From Bdellovibrio sp. (GTDB lineage Bacteria; Bdellovibrionota; Bdellovibrionia; Bdellovibrionales; Bdellovibrionaceae): a DNA stretch of 11,196 bases. Under the pieces are notes generated by a model. That model worked only from the letters and a program-made list of their open reading frames with translations, was not told the origin of the DNA and did not search any database. The stretch's first letter is position 1. Every line of letters begins with the position of its first letter. The position numbers and the translations under genes are program-made. Of the stretch, positions 1 to 6,292 are shown in pieces. The stretch covers positions 1 to 11,196 of the forward strand of contig PSRN01000313.1 of the NCBI GenBank assembly GCA_003176075.1, given 5' to 3'.

Positions 1-2
1 TC

Positions 3-1448
3 GCCTTAAAGAGACCGGATTGTATTTTTTCAGCGATCGCTGATCCTGAGATGGCTCAATTCCATGAACTAACGGAACGGTTTCCTTCGCTGGAGATCCT
101 GCCGATTCAGACGGCGCGAGTCTTCGATGTAGCACTGCGGATCGGACAGCCGTTTCGGCAAACGGAGCTGAGGAGACTTTCCGAAAGAGCCCTCTTCAAC
201 TTCTACTTTATGCTGGATACGATCGCGCTTGATTGTTTCTACATTGCCTTTACAAAAGAATTGGACGCAATGTGGGAGTTTGTCGCGCGGTATTCGGATG
301 GCGTGATCTTTAACAGCGAGTTCACCCGCCAGCGCTTCAATTTCCGATTTCCAAGTGTGGCCGAAATTCCCCAGCTCGCTTGTCTTCACTCTTTGTCGCC
401 TGCCGATTATGTTGAGGCTGCAACTCAAGCCAGTGATCGGGTGCCCCTTGCACGACGGCGAATCCTGGTCGTTGGCAATGGTTATGCCCATAAGTTTGTC
501 AAACCGACGGCCCAAAAACTGGCGGATCAAGTATCCACTCACGAGATCCGGGTGCTGGGTCTGGGTGAAAATGAAATTCTTGGTGCCGTGTGTATGCCCT
601 CAGGCCGTCTCAGCGAAAATAGGATCCAGGAGGAGTATCGAAACTCGGAAATCGTGGTGTTTCCATCGCATCTCGAAGGATTTGGCTTTCCGGTGGTGCA
701 AGCCTTAAGTCACGGGAAGGCCGTCTTTGCCCGCGACAACCCCGTGAATCGAGAGCTGGCAACTCAATGGAAGGGCGGCGGGTCACTGCATCTTTACGAG
801 AATACCGGCGAGCTCATCGATCGCCTGAATACATTATCACCGAGCGTGGGCGGCGCCGCCTCAGTCGGTGCTTCTGGCACCTCCGCTGCCCAAGTCGGTG
901 CCCTTGGCACCTCCGCTGCCCAAGTCGGTGCCCTTGGCACCTCCGCAGACGCCACGGGTGTTCAAGGCAAGCGCCGGCCGGGGATAGCTGGGAGCTGGAG
1001 CTGGCAGTCCGCGGCAAGCGCGCTGATCGAATTCATAGAGAGGACAGTTCAAAACGATGGCACTGCCGAGGCGTGTATGCGCCGGAGCAAGTTCTTTGCC
1101 CTGCATGATGGTCTGAATGAGCCGATCTCCAACCGTGAGAAGCACTATACCGGCGAAAACGCCCAATTGAGAGCTGTTGTCGAACATCTACAAGCTTCCG
1201 AGAAGCACTATACCAGCGAAAACACCCAATTGAGAGCTGTTGTCGAACGTCTACAAGCTTCCGAGCAAGCGATACAAGCATCGCTTCAGAGTCTCCAAGC
1301 GGTCGTGGCGGGATACGAGCGTGAACACAACCGCCTTGCTTATCGGGTGGCAAGAAAAGTCCAATCCCAGCTGGCAGGGCTTCCCTGGCTGAAATCGTTT
1401 TTGCTCGGAGTTCTCTCAATATTTAGAAAACTCAGGTGGGTGGGATAG
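3..1448 (+). CDS. GT4-type glycosyltransferase with coiled-coil tail, 5' partial
   Basis: Probably transfers a sugar from a nucleotide donor during surface-glycan assembly at the inner membrane. The frame is open to the left edge (codons for ALKRPDCIFSAIADPE precede the ATG at 51), so that ATG is probably internal and the true start lies outside the window. Residues here count from the 51 ATG. The segment DGVIFNSEFTRQRF (83-96) and the nucleotide-binding loop EGFGFPVVQALSHGKAVFARD (209-229) are typical of GT4/GT-B enzymes. Residues 265-304 are a Gly/Ala/Ser/Thr-rich insertion encoded by a mobile-looking repeat, placed just before the closing helix (SWSWQSAASALIEF). Residues 363-425 form a coiled coil with a duplicated 21-residue block. 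The protein ends in a hydrophobic/basic helix (LPWLKSFLLGVLSIFRKLRW) that could sit on the membrane. Acceptor and sugar are unknown. Confidence 0.85.
   Translation, partial: ALKRPDCIFSAIADPEMAQFHELTERFPSLEILPIQTARVFDVALRIGQPFRQTELRRLSERALFNFYFMLDTIALDCFYIAFTKELDAMWEFVARYSDGVIFNSEFTRQRFNFRFPSVAEIPQLACLHSLSPADYVEAATQASDRVPLARRRILVVGNGYAHKFVKPTAQKLADQVSTHEIRVLGLGENEILGAVCMPSGRLSENRIQEEYRNSEIVVFPSHLEGFGFPVVQALSHGKAVFARDNPVNRELATQWKGGGSLHLYENTGELIDRLNTLSPSVGGAASVGASGTSAAQVGALGTSAAQVGALGTSADATGVQGKRRPGIAGSWSWQSAASALIEFIERTVQNDGTAEACMRRSKFFALHDGLNEPISNREKHYTGENAQLRAVVEHLQASEKHYTSENTQLRAVVERLQASEQAIQASLQSLQAVVAGYEREHNRLAYRVARKVQSQLAGLPWLKSFLLGVLSIFRKLRWVG
843..962 (+). repeat. In-frame palindromic repeat, copy 1 (three cores, 120 bp)
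   Basis: Longest copy of the family. A 12-bp head (AGCGTGGGCGGC, 843-854) is followed by a 6-bp joiner, then three 24-bp cores (861-884, 891-914, 921-944) separated by GCTGCC, then GCAGAC and a 12-bp tail (GCCACGGGTGTT, 951-962). The second and third cores are identical and the first differs at five bases. Each core holds a GGTGCC/GGCACC type hairpin with a 3-nt loop. It is read as SVGG...(QVGALGTSAA)...ADATGV with no stop or frame change. No target duplication is evident at the edges. Confidence 0.9.
1137..1262 (+). repeat. 63-bp tandem duplication (coiled-coil block)
   Basis: Two adjacent 63-bp copies (1137-1199 and 1200-1262) differ at only three bases, each changing one amino acid (G/S, A/T, H/R). 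The unit encodes 21 residues starting EKHYT and containing QLRAVVE, three heptads long, so the duplication lengthens the coiled coil in register. The low divergence suggests a recent event. Confidence 0.92.
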
Positions 1449-1564
1449 CTGCAGGGAAGTGAAAACACCCAGGTTACGGTTTTGTGGCAGGCTTGCGCCT
1501 TCCTGCAGAAAGAAGTAGGGTCAATTCCTCAGGATCCGAGACAACCCGCCGGGATAGTACGCAT

Positions 1565-1975
1565 TCATTCGTTGTCCTGGTTTTTGGCCCTATATTGCCC
1601 GGAGTAATTGAGATTTGGCACCCGCGAAAAATGCTTTTTGTTCCTGGTGATAAGCACGGCGTTGCGGTTTACGCAAATTCCAGCGATGAGCGAATCCGCC
1701 ATGCCAATGGTTGTGCCCTTGGCTTCAAGCGCACGAAAGAGTTCGCCCGCATCACTTGCCCCAGCCGCATCCAGTGGGATGATAGACAAAGCAGCAAGCA
1801 GAGTCTGAACGGCGGTCTTTTCTTGGGAACTCCTTGCACCTACCCAAAGCTCAAAGGCGGATACAGCGGTCGTGCAGAGCCTGCCGGTTTTGAGTTCGAA
1901 TTCAATCCGCTCCGCCTCGTCGCCCCGGCCGCGGAGAAAATCAATGAGGACATCGGTGTCAGCCACAAAACTCAC
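1565..1975 (-). CDS. vapC: VapC-type PIN-domain toxin ribonuclease
   Basis: Predicted toxin of a type II toxin-antitoxin pair; VapC proteins are metal-dependent RNases that cut tRNA or rRNA when freed from VapB. At 136 aa the length is normal. The PIN acidic residues are visible: D6 in VADTDVLIDFLRG, E42 in SAFELWVGA and D94 in GMADSLIAG. The fourth position carries the common TRNKKHF variant (residues 110-116). The start is GTG at 1975-1973, which overlaps the vapB stop codon by 4 nt (GTGA), the usual coupling for this pair. It converges on the upstream plus-strand glycosyltransferase, with 116 bp between the two stop codons that show no clear terminator. The RNA target cannot be told from sequence. 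Confidence 0.93.
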   Translation of the reverse strand: MSFVADTDVLIDFLRGRGDEAERIEFELKTGRLCTTAVSAFELWVGARSSQEKTAVQTLLAALSIIPLDAAGASDAGELFRALEAKGTTIGMADSLIAGICVNRNAVLITRNKKHFSRVPNLNYSGQYRAKNQDNE

Positions 1976-2211
1976 CGCCAGTTTTCCCGGATGGCCTTGG
2001 TCCGCTCTTCAAATTCGTCAGCAGATTTGGCTTTAAGTACGCCCTTCAGGGCCAATGCTGCGTCAATCAGGGAAGCTCTTGAGCTTTGAATCTCCAAATA
2101 AGCGTCAACAGCTTCTTGCACGAGATGGGAGAACCCCTTCATCCCGCGTTGGGCAGCGATTCGCAAAAGTTCGGCCCGTTGCTCCTCGGTAAGTTCAATG
2201 GTGGTGCGCAT
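1972..2211 (-). CDS. vapB: VapB-type ribbon-helix-helix antitoxin
   Basis: A 79-aa protein that should bind and neutralise VapC and repress its own promoter. The N-terminus, MRTTIELTEEQRAELLRIAA, has the beta-strand plus helix pattern of ribbon-helix-helix DNA-binding proteins, followed by a second helix (GFSHLVQEAVDAYLE). The charged C-terminal tail ending FEERTKAIRENWR is where VapB proteins usually grip the toxin. ATG at 2211 has a good ribosome-binding site (AAGGAAG, about 6 nt upstream). It is the first gene of the two-gene operon, with its own promoter and palindromic operator just upstream. Confidence 0.92.
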   Translation of the reverse strand: MRTTIELTEEQRAELLRIAAQRGMKGFSHLVQEAVDAYLEIQSSRASLIDAALALKGVLKAKSADEFEERTKAIRENWR

Positions 2212-2231
2212 AAAGCACTTCCTTTATATGC

Positions 2232-2260
2232 ATTTTGATGTACATGCACGTGCATGTCAA
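2232..2260 (-). promoter_or_regulatory. vapBC promoter
   Basis: On the minus strand a perfect TTGACA -35 (2260-2255) is followed by a 17-bp spacer and a CAAAAT -10 (2237-2232, 4 of 6 consensus bases). It lies about 20 bp upstream of the vapB start, so the leader would be very short and begin almost at the ribosome-binding site. Confidence 0.7.
2242..2257. promoter_or_regulatory. Likely VapB operator palindrome
   Basis: ACATGCACGTGCATGT is a perfect 16-bp palindrome that fills most of the spacer between the -35 and -10 of the vapBC promoter and overlaps the -35 by three bases. A ribbon-helix-helix dimer or a VapBC complex bound here would block RNA polymerase. The operator role is inferred from position and symmetry. 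Confidence 0.7.
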
Positions 2261-2357
2261 CTCATTTTTTGTTGGCCCTTATCCCATCTCATAAAGAAAC
2301 ATAATTCGCGGCCAAGAGGCCCTCGTGTCAGGATGACTGGGAGTCGCGCAACTTGGG

Positions 2358-2888
2358 TTAGGAACCAAACAAGGGGTAGCTTTTGTCCTTCTCTGAAATG
2401 ACAGAGATCGGAAGAGGAAGGCGAATATCAAAAGCAGAGTCGTTCCATCGGACGCCCTTGGCCTGGGTCGGATCGAATCTTTCCCCCATTAAATATAGCA
2501 GCTCGGTTTCATCTCGCAGGGTCTGAAATCCATGGGCACAGCCCTTCGGAATATAGACTGCGTTGTGATTCTCGGCGCTGATTTCAATACCAACCCATTG
2601 CCGAAACTTTGGCGATTCTGATCGAAGATCGAGGATAACATCCATGGCTGCACCGTGAGTACAACGGACAACTTTAACCTCCTCGGCGGGGGGAAGCTGA
2701 AAATGCATGCCCCGAAAAGTACCCGTTCGTTGGTTAAATGAGACGTTGCTTTGTGGAAAATACGAGTGAAGACCGTGGGCCTTAAATTCGTCCTCGCAAA
2801 AACTGCGAGCGAAGAAACCACGCTCGTCGGCTTTCTGATCGAGACGAACCAAATAGGAACCGGGAATCTTTAAGGGCTCAAAAATCAC
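2358..2888 (-). CDS. rfbC: RmlC-family sugar 3,5-epimerase (cupin)
   Basis: Predicted epimerase acting on C3 and/or C5 of a nucleotide-bound 4-keto-6-deoxyhexose. The family is named for dTDP-4-dehydrorhamnose, but the neighbours suggest a CDP-linked substrate. I chose GTG at 2888 rather than the in-frame ATG at 2966: it has GAGGA 8 nt upstream, gives 176 aa (normal for RmlC), and puts the active site at canonical positions, with His62 in FRGMHFQ, Lys72, His119 in AHGF, Tyr132 in ELLY and Asp168 in SEKD. The usual tyrosine pair a few residues after Tyr132 is replaced by R-F, a small deviation that could tune specificity to 3-epimerisation only. It overlaps the end of rfbG by 11 nt and is the last gene of the operon. 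No clear terminator follows. Confidence 0.9.
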   Translation of the reverse strand: MIFEPLKIPGSYLVRLDQKADERGFFARSFCEDEFKAHGLHSYFPQSNVSFNQRTGTFRGMHFQLPPAEEVKVVRCTHGAAMDVILDLRSESPKFRQWVGIEISAENHNAVYIPKGCAHGFQTLRDETELLYLMGERFDPTQAKGVRWNDSAFDIRLPLPISVISEKDKSYPLFGS

Positions 2889-3981
2889 CGGAGAGTTCCT
2901 CACCCTGTGCAGCGGCTTCGCCGGCCATGCTCGCGACCAGTAAATTTTCGTAGAACTCGATGTCACGTTCCACCAGCTGATGAGCCGCCGCTCCCCCGGC
3001 GTAAAAATCCCGATACCATTCAGCCGTCAAAGCAAGGGCCTGCCCGGCATTCAATCGTGGAGTCCACTTCAGCAACGTTCGTGCCTTCGAACAATCCAGT
3101 TGAAGAAAGTGGGCCTCTGGTATTTGTGATGGCTCCACCACAAAGCCGGCTTGCCCGCCCCAACCTTCCGCGAATCGTTTCATGACCCACTCGACTGTTT
3201 GCGCCCCATCAGGTAACGGTCCAAAATTCCAACCCTCGGCAAAGGCGGGATCCTGCCAGACCTTTTCGGCAAGTGAAAGGTAGGCATACACAGGCTCAAC
3301 AACATGTTGCCAGGGCCGTGTCGACTTGGGATTTCGCAACACAACCTTCTGACCCGATGAGAAAGCTCGTACAGCGTCTGGAATTAACCGATCCCTGGCC
3401 CAATCTCCACCGCCGATCACATTCCCGGCGCGCGCTGATGCCAACCGGATATTCTCATTCCTATAGAAGGATTTGCGATAGGCTTGCGTCACAAGCTCAG
3501 CACAGCCCTTTGAAGATGAGTAGGGATCCGATCCGCCCATGGCCTCGTTTTCACGATAGCCCCAGACCCACTCGCGGTTTTCGTAGCATTTGTCGCTGGT
3601 CACATTGATCACCACGCGAGCTGAAGATTTTCGAACGGCCTCGAGGAGATGGACCGTTCCCATCACATTGGTCGCGAAAGTCCCTACGGGATCCGAAAAA
3701 GACTCACGAACCAAGGCTTGCGCCGCCATGTGGATCACAATCTCCGGATTCGCTTCGTGCACGGCCTTTTGCAGTCTTTCAAAATCACGAATATCCCCCT
3801 CACGACTCTTCATTCTTGCCGCGAGCCCGGTCAGCGCAAAAAGGGCGGGCTCGGTCGGCGGAGGCAAGGAGTAGCCCGTCAAATCGGCGCCCTGCCGGAG
3901 CAACACATGGCACATCCAGCTCCCTTTGAAACCCGTATGCCCGGTCAGAAAGACACGTTTTCCCCGCCAAAAATCACTCAT
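2878..3981 (-). CDS. rfbG: CDP-glucose 4,6-dehydratase
   Basis: Converts CDP-glucose to CDP-4-keto-6-deoxy-D-glucose with bound NAD, the entry point to CDP-linked deoxy and branched sugars. It is an extended short-chain dehydrogenase: the nucleotide-binding loop TGHTGFKGSW is at residues 13-22, the TSDK motif at 128-131, and YSSSK (Tyr154, Lys158) completes the catalytic set. STRPWQHVVEP is typical of RfbG. I chose ATG at 3981, which overlaps the rfbF stop by 4 nt (ATGA) and has GGAAGG upstream; an ATG at 4017 would add 12 unrelated residues. The result is 367 aa, slightly long for the family because of an Ala/Gly/Glu-rich C-terminal tail. Transcribed between rfbF and the epimerase gene. Confidence 0.95.
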   Translation of the reverse strand: MSDFWRGKRVFLTGHTGFKGSWMCHVLLRQGADLTGYSLPPPTEPALFALTGLAARMKSREGDIRDFERLQKAVHEANPEIVIHMAAQALVRESFSDPVGTFATNVMGTVHLLEAVRKSSARVVINVTSDKCYENREWVWGYRENEAMGGSDPYSSSKGCAELVTQAYRKSFYRNENIRLASARAGNVIGGGDWARDRLIPDAVRAFSSGQKVVLRNPKSTRPWQHVVEPVYAYLSLAEKVWQDPAFAEGWNFGPLPDGAQTVEWVMKRFAEGWGGQAGFVVEPSQIPEAHFLQLDCSKARTLLKWTPRLNAGQALALTAEWYRDFYAGGAAAHQLVERDIEFYENLLVASMAGEAAAQGEELSGDF

Positions 3982-4751
3982 TTCCAGACCTTCCAGGGGC
4001 ATTTTCCAGACGACCAAAGTTCTTCCAGATGGTGCTTTTCACGCAAAGTATCCATCGGTTGCCAAAAGCCACCATGCTTGTAAGTCATCAGCTCACCCCG
4101 CGTGGCCAGATGCTCCAGGGGATCCTTCTCCCAAACCGTCAGATCATCTTTGATCAAGGATATGACTTTACGATTGAGTACAAAAAATCCGCCATTGATC
4201 CAGCCCCCATCGCCGTGCGGCTTTTCTTGAAATCCTGTCACCCTCTGTTCTGAAATTTGCAGCGCGCCAAAGCGGCCGGGAGCCTGTGCGGCTGTCACCG
4301 TGGCCAGCTTTCCGTGTTCATGGTGAAACGACAGCAGGCGTTTAATATTAATGTCAGCGAGACCGTCCCCATAGGTCAGGCAAAAGTCATCGTCTTGATC
4401 CAAGAAAGGCTCGATTCTTTTGACCCGCCCACCCGTCATTGATTGAACACCGGTGTCCACAAGCGTGACCACCCAAGGTTCCGCCTCTTGCGAATGAATT
4501 TTCGTCTGGTTGTTCTTCAGATCAATTGTAACGTTCGCATTGTGGAGAAAATAGTTCGAGAAATACTCTTTAATGAGATAGCCACGGTAACCTAAGCAAA
4601 TAATGAAATCATTGAGACCGAAGGTGGAATAGATCTTCATGATATGCCAAAGAATCGGCCGACCGCCAATCTCCACCATCGGTTTCGGCTTAATTACGGT
4701 TTCTTCACTCAGTCTCGTGCCTAAACCGCCCGCCAGGATCACAACTTTCAT
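3978..4751 (-). CDS. rfbF: Glucose-1-phosphate cytidylyltransferase
   Basis: Joins CTP and alpha-D-glucose 1-phosphate to give CDP-glucose and pyrophosphate, the first step of the CDP-sugar pathway. The nucleotidyltransferase signature LAGGLGTRLSEETVIKPKPM starts at residue 6 (Arg13 and Lys23 are the usual phosphate and sugar contacts), the metal-binding aspartate is in LTYGDGLADI, and GRFGAL...VTGFQEKP...GGWINGGFFVL is characteristic of RfbF. ATG at 4751 is preferred: it overlaps the methyltransferase stop by 4 nt (ATGA), follows GGGAGG, and gives 257 aa, the usual size. An in-frame ATG 54 nt upstream would only add residues that overlap the methyltransferase gene. Substrate assignment is strong because rfbG follows immediately. 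Confidence 0.95.
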   Translation of the reverse strand: MKVVILAGGLGTRLSEETVIKPKPMVEIGGRPILWHIMKIYSTFGLNDFIICLGYRGYLIKEYFSNYFLHNANVTIDLKNNQTKIHSQEAEPWVVTLVDTGVQSMTGGRVKRIEPFLDQDDDFCLTYGDGLADINIKRLLSFHHEHGKLATVTAAQAPGRFGALQISEQRVTGFQEKPHGDGGWINGGFFVLNRKVISLIKDDLTVWEKDPLEHLATRGELMTYKHGGFWQPMDTLREKHHLEELWSSGKCPWKVWK

Positions 4752-6172
4752 GGAGCCTCCCAAACCTGAAGCTTGGGAATGGCCGTAACGAATTTGCCTC
4801 CCCAAGTCTTGATGTCCGCCATCTGTTGAATGATCTCTTCTTTGATATTCCAGGGAAGAACGATCACGTAATCTGGACGTGTCTGGTGGATTGCCTCTGG
4901 CGCTTTGATCGGGATGCGGGTTCCTGGCAGATAGAGTCCTTGTTTAAAAGTATTTCGATCGACGGTGAACGGGATCAGATCCGGCCTAATGCCACAGTAG
5001 TTGAGGAGAGTATTCCCCTTGGCTGGGGCTCCGTAGGCAACCACCCGCTTCCCTTTGCGTTTTTCACCAATTAAAAATTCAAGCAAATCATATTTTACGG
5101 TAAGTATCCGGTCCGCAAAGGCCTGGTAGGTTTTATTTGTGAACAGACCCGCGTCGACCTCGTCCCGCAGGACCTTCTTGTAACGATCGGTTTCAACACC
5201 CGTGGCGTCTGCGGAAGTGCCGGAGGCACCGACTTGGGCAGAGCCGCCCACGCTTTGAAGTTTGGCGGAGTTGGCGTGCCGGGCATAAATGCGCAGGGAG
5301 CCACCATGGGTCGGGAGCTCCTCAACATCAAAGATTGTCAGTTCATGCTTGGTAAAAATTCGGCTCAGGGTATGTAAAGAGAAATAAGAGAAGTGCTCAT
5401 GGTAAATCGTATCAAACTGGTTTTCTTCAATCAACCGGAGCAAGTGGGGAAATTCAAGCGTGATCAAACCATCCGTCTTCAAAGCGATGCGCAAGCCTTC
5501 GACGAAGTCATTTACATCAGGAACATGCGCAACCACATTGTTGCCGAGGAGCAGATCGGCCGCCCAGCCCTTGGAACAAAGTTCTTTCGCTGTTTGGACG
5601 CCAAAAAATTTAACCCAAGATTTCACTCCCTTTTTTTCCGCTTCGCGCGCGACGTTCGCTGAGGGCTCAATACCCAAGCACGGGACCCCTCGGCGAACAA
5701 AGTGCTGCAACAGATAGCCATCGTTGCTTGCAATCTCGATGACCCGGCTCCCAGGGCCGATACCTTGCTCCGCCATCATCTTCTCGACATAGAGCTCGGC
5801 ATGCCTCACGAAGAATGTCGAAAAGGATGAGAAGTAGGCATAGTTGTCATGAAAGTGATGTTCAGCCGAAGCCACGTCATCAACTTGCACCAGAAAACAG
5901 CTCGAACAAACTCGCGCGTGAAGGGGGAAGAACCTCTCCATCCGGGCAAGGGCATCGGGCGGAAGAAAGGCATTCGAGACCGGCGAAACTCCCAAGTCGG
6001 CAAACGTCACTTCCAGTGACGTTCCGCAAAAGCGGCAAGACGCGTGGGCGGCGCCGTCGGCACCTCCGCTGCCATGGGTGATGGGGGCGTGCGAGCCCTG
6101 CGTGGGCGGCTCTGCCCAAGTCGGTGCCTTCGGCACCTCCGCAGACGCCACAGGTATCTTATTGTCAGTCAT
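4748..6172 (-). CDS. NDP-sugar C-methyltransferase carrying repeat insertions
   Basis: Predicted SAM-dependent methyltransferase of the TylC3/NovU/TcaB9 type, which adds a methyl group to a ring carbon (usually C3) of a 4-keto-6-deoxy sugar. Domains: a zinc-binding N-terminal region (Cys46, Cys49, Cys89, Cys92), a SAM fold (RVIEIASNDGYL from 143, GIEPS around 167-171), the catalytic YHEH (257-260) and GGSLR, then the C-terminal C-methyltransferase domain (VVAYGAPAKGNTLLNY, 377-392). Two parts are foreign-looking: residues 6-44 consist mostly of two repeat copies read in reverse, and residues 307-326 are another copy in the linker between the SAM and C-terminal domains. Family members normally start just before the CxxC pair. 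The start at 6172 has GAAGGGA upstream. All catalytic motifs are intact, so the enzyme is probably active. Confidence 0.9.
   Translation of the reverse strand: MTDNKIPVASAEVPKAPTWAEPPTQGSHAPITHGSGGADGAAHASCRFCGTSLEVTFADLGVSPVSNAFLPPDALARMERFFPLHARVCSSCFLVQVDDVASAEHHFHDNYAYFSSFSTFFVRHAELYVEKMMAEQGIGPGSRVIEIASNDGYLLQHFVRRGVPCLGIEPSANVAREAEKKGVKSWVKFFGVQTAKELCSKGWAADLLLGNNVVAHVPDVNDFVEGLRIALKTDGLITLEFPHLLRLIEENQFDTIYHEHFSYFSLHTLSRIFTKHELTIFDVEELPTHGGSLRIYARHANSAKLQSVGGSAQVGASGTSADATGVETDRYKKVLRDEVDAGLFTNKTYQAFADRILTVKYDLLEFLIGEKRKGKRVVAYGAPAKGNTLLNYCGIRPDLIPFTVDRNTFKQGLYLPGTRIPIKAPEAIHQTRPDYVIVLPWNIKEEIIQQMADIKTWGGKFVTAIPKLQVWEAP
5195..5254 (-). repeat. In-frame palindromic repeat, copy 2 (one core, 60 bp)
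   Basis: On the minus strand: 12-bp head AGCGTGGGCGGC, joiner TCTGCC, one 24-bp core, GCAGAC and tail GCCACGGGTGTT. Read in the same frame as copy 1 (SVGGSAQVGASGTS then ADATGV). It lies in the linker of the C-methyltransferase. The stem has one change relative to the consensus, GGCACC to GGCACT, which keeps a G-T (G-U) pair. Confidence 0.9.
6041..6082 (+). repeat. In-frame palindromic repeat, shortened copy 3 (42 bp)
   Basis: In plus-strand orientation, antisense to the host gene, it keeps the head (cGCGTGGGCGGC), the right part of the core (GGCACCTCCGCT) and the tail with one change (GCCATGGGTG). It is 18 bp shorter than the one-core form, including loss of the left arm of the hairpin, and the reading frame is kept. 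It encodes residues 31-44 of the methyltransferase (GSGGADGAAHA). The assignment rests on head, half core and tail in the right order. Confidence 0.75.
6099..6158 (+). repeat. In-frame palindromic repeat, copy 4 (one core, 60 bp)
   Basis: In plus-strand orientation, antisense to the host gene: head (one mismatch at the first base), TCTGCC, a 24-bp core with a perfect GGTGCC-TTC-GGCACC hairpin, GCAGAC, and a diverged tail (GCCACAGGTATC). In the methyltransferase it is read backwards as a proline-rich stretch (PVASAEVPKAPTWAEPPT), starting right after the first five residues of the protein. It is 16 bp from copy 3 in the same orientation. Confidence 0.88.
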
Positions 6173-6292
6173 AACATCCCTTCGTTGGTGGAAAAAGCTT
6201 CGGCCTTATTGTCCTCTCCTAAGCCTCGTGACCACACCCTTCAATGAGCAAAATACTTCATCAATGATGCAATCGGCAAAGAGAAAACACCA
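6173..6292 (-). other. Only true gap inside the operon (120 bp)
   Basis: Between the stop of the glycosyltransferase-like gene and the methyltransferase start there are 120 bp, while the flanking operon junctions overlap. It holds the methyltransferase ribosome-binding site (GAAGGGA). I see no convincing promoter, terminator or repeat in it. Confidence 0.6.

Noticed and set aside
861..950. Three regularly spaced 30-bp repeats that look like a small CRISPR array
   Set aside because: The repeats are directly adjacent without unique spacers, are translated within a gene, and recur as single units in other genes; there are no cas genes nearby.
1449..1564. Region between the convergent GT4 and vapC genes as a bidirectional terminator
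   Set aside because: CTGCAGG and CCTGCAG recur about 45 bp apart, but the arms are short, the loop is long and there is no T-tract.
1484..2089. A 201-codon open frame on the plus strand
   Set aside because: It is antisense to vapC and vapB, which have clear family motifs, a coupled overlap and a promoter; the peptide shows no recognisable domain.
2310..2321. GGCC-AAGA-GGCC hairpin after the epimerase gene as a terminator
   Set aside because: The stem is only 4 bp and no T-run follows on the relevant strand.
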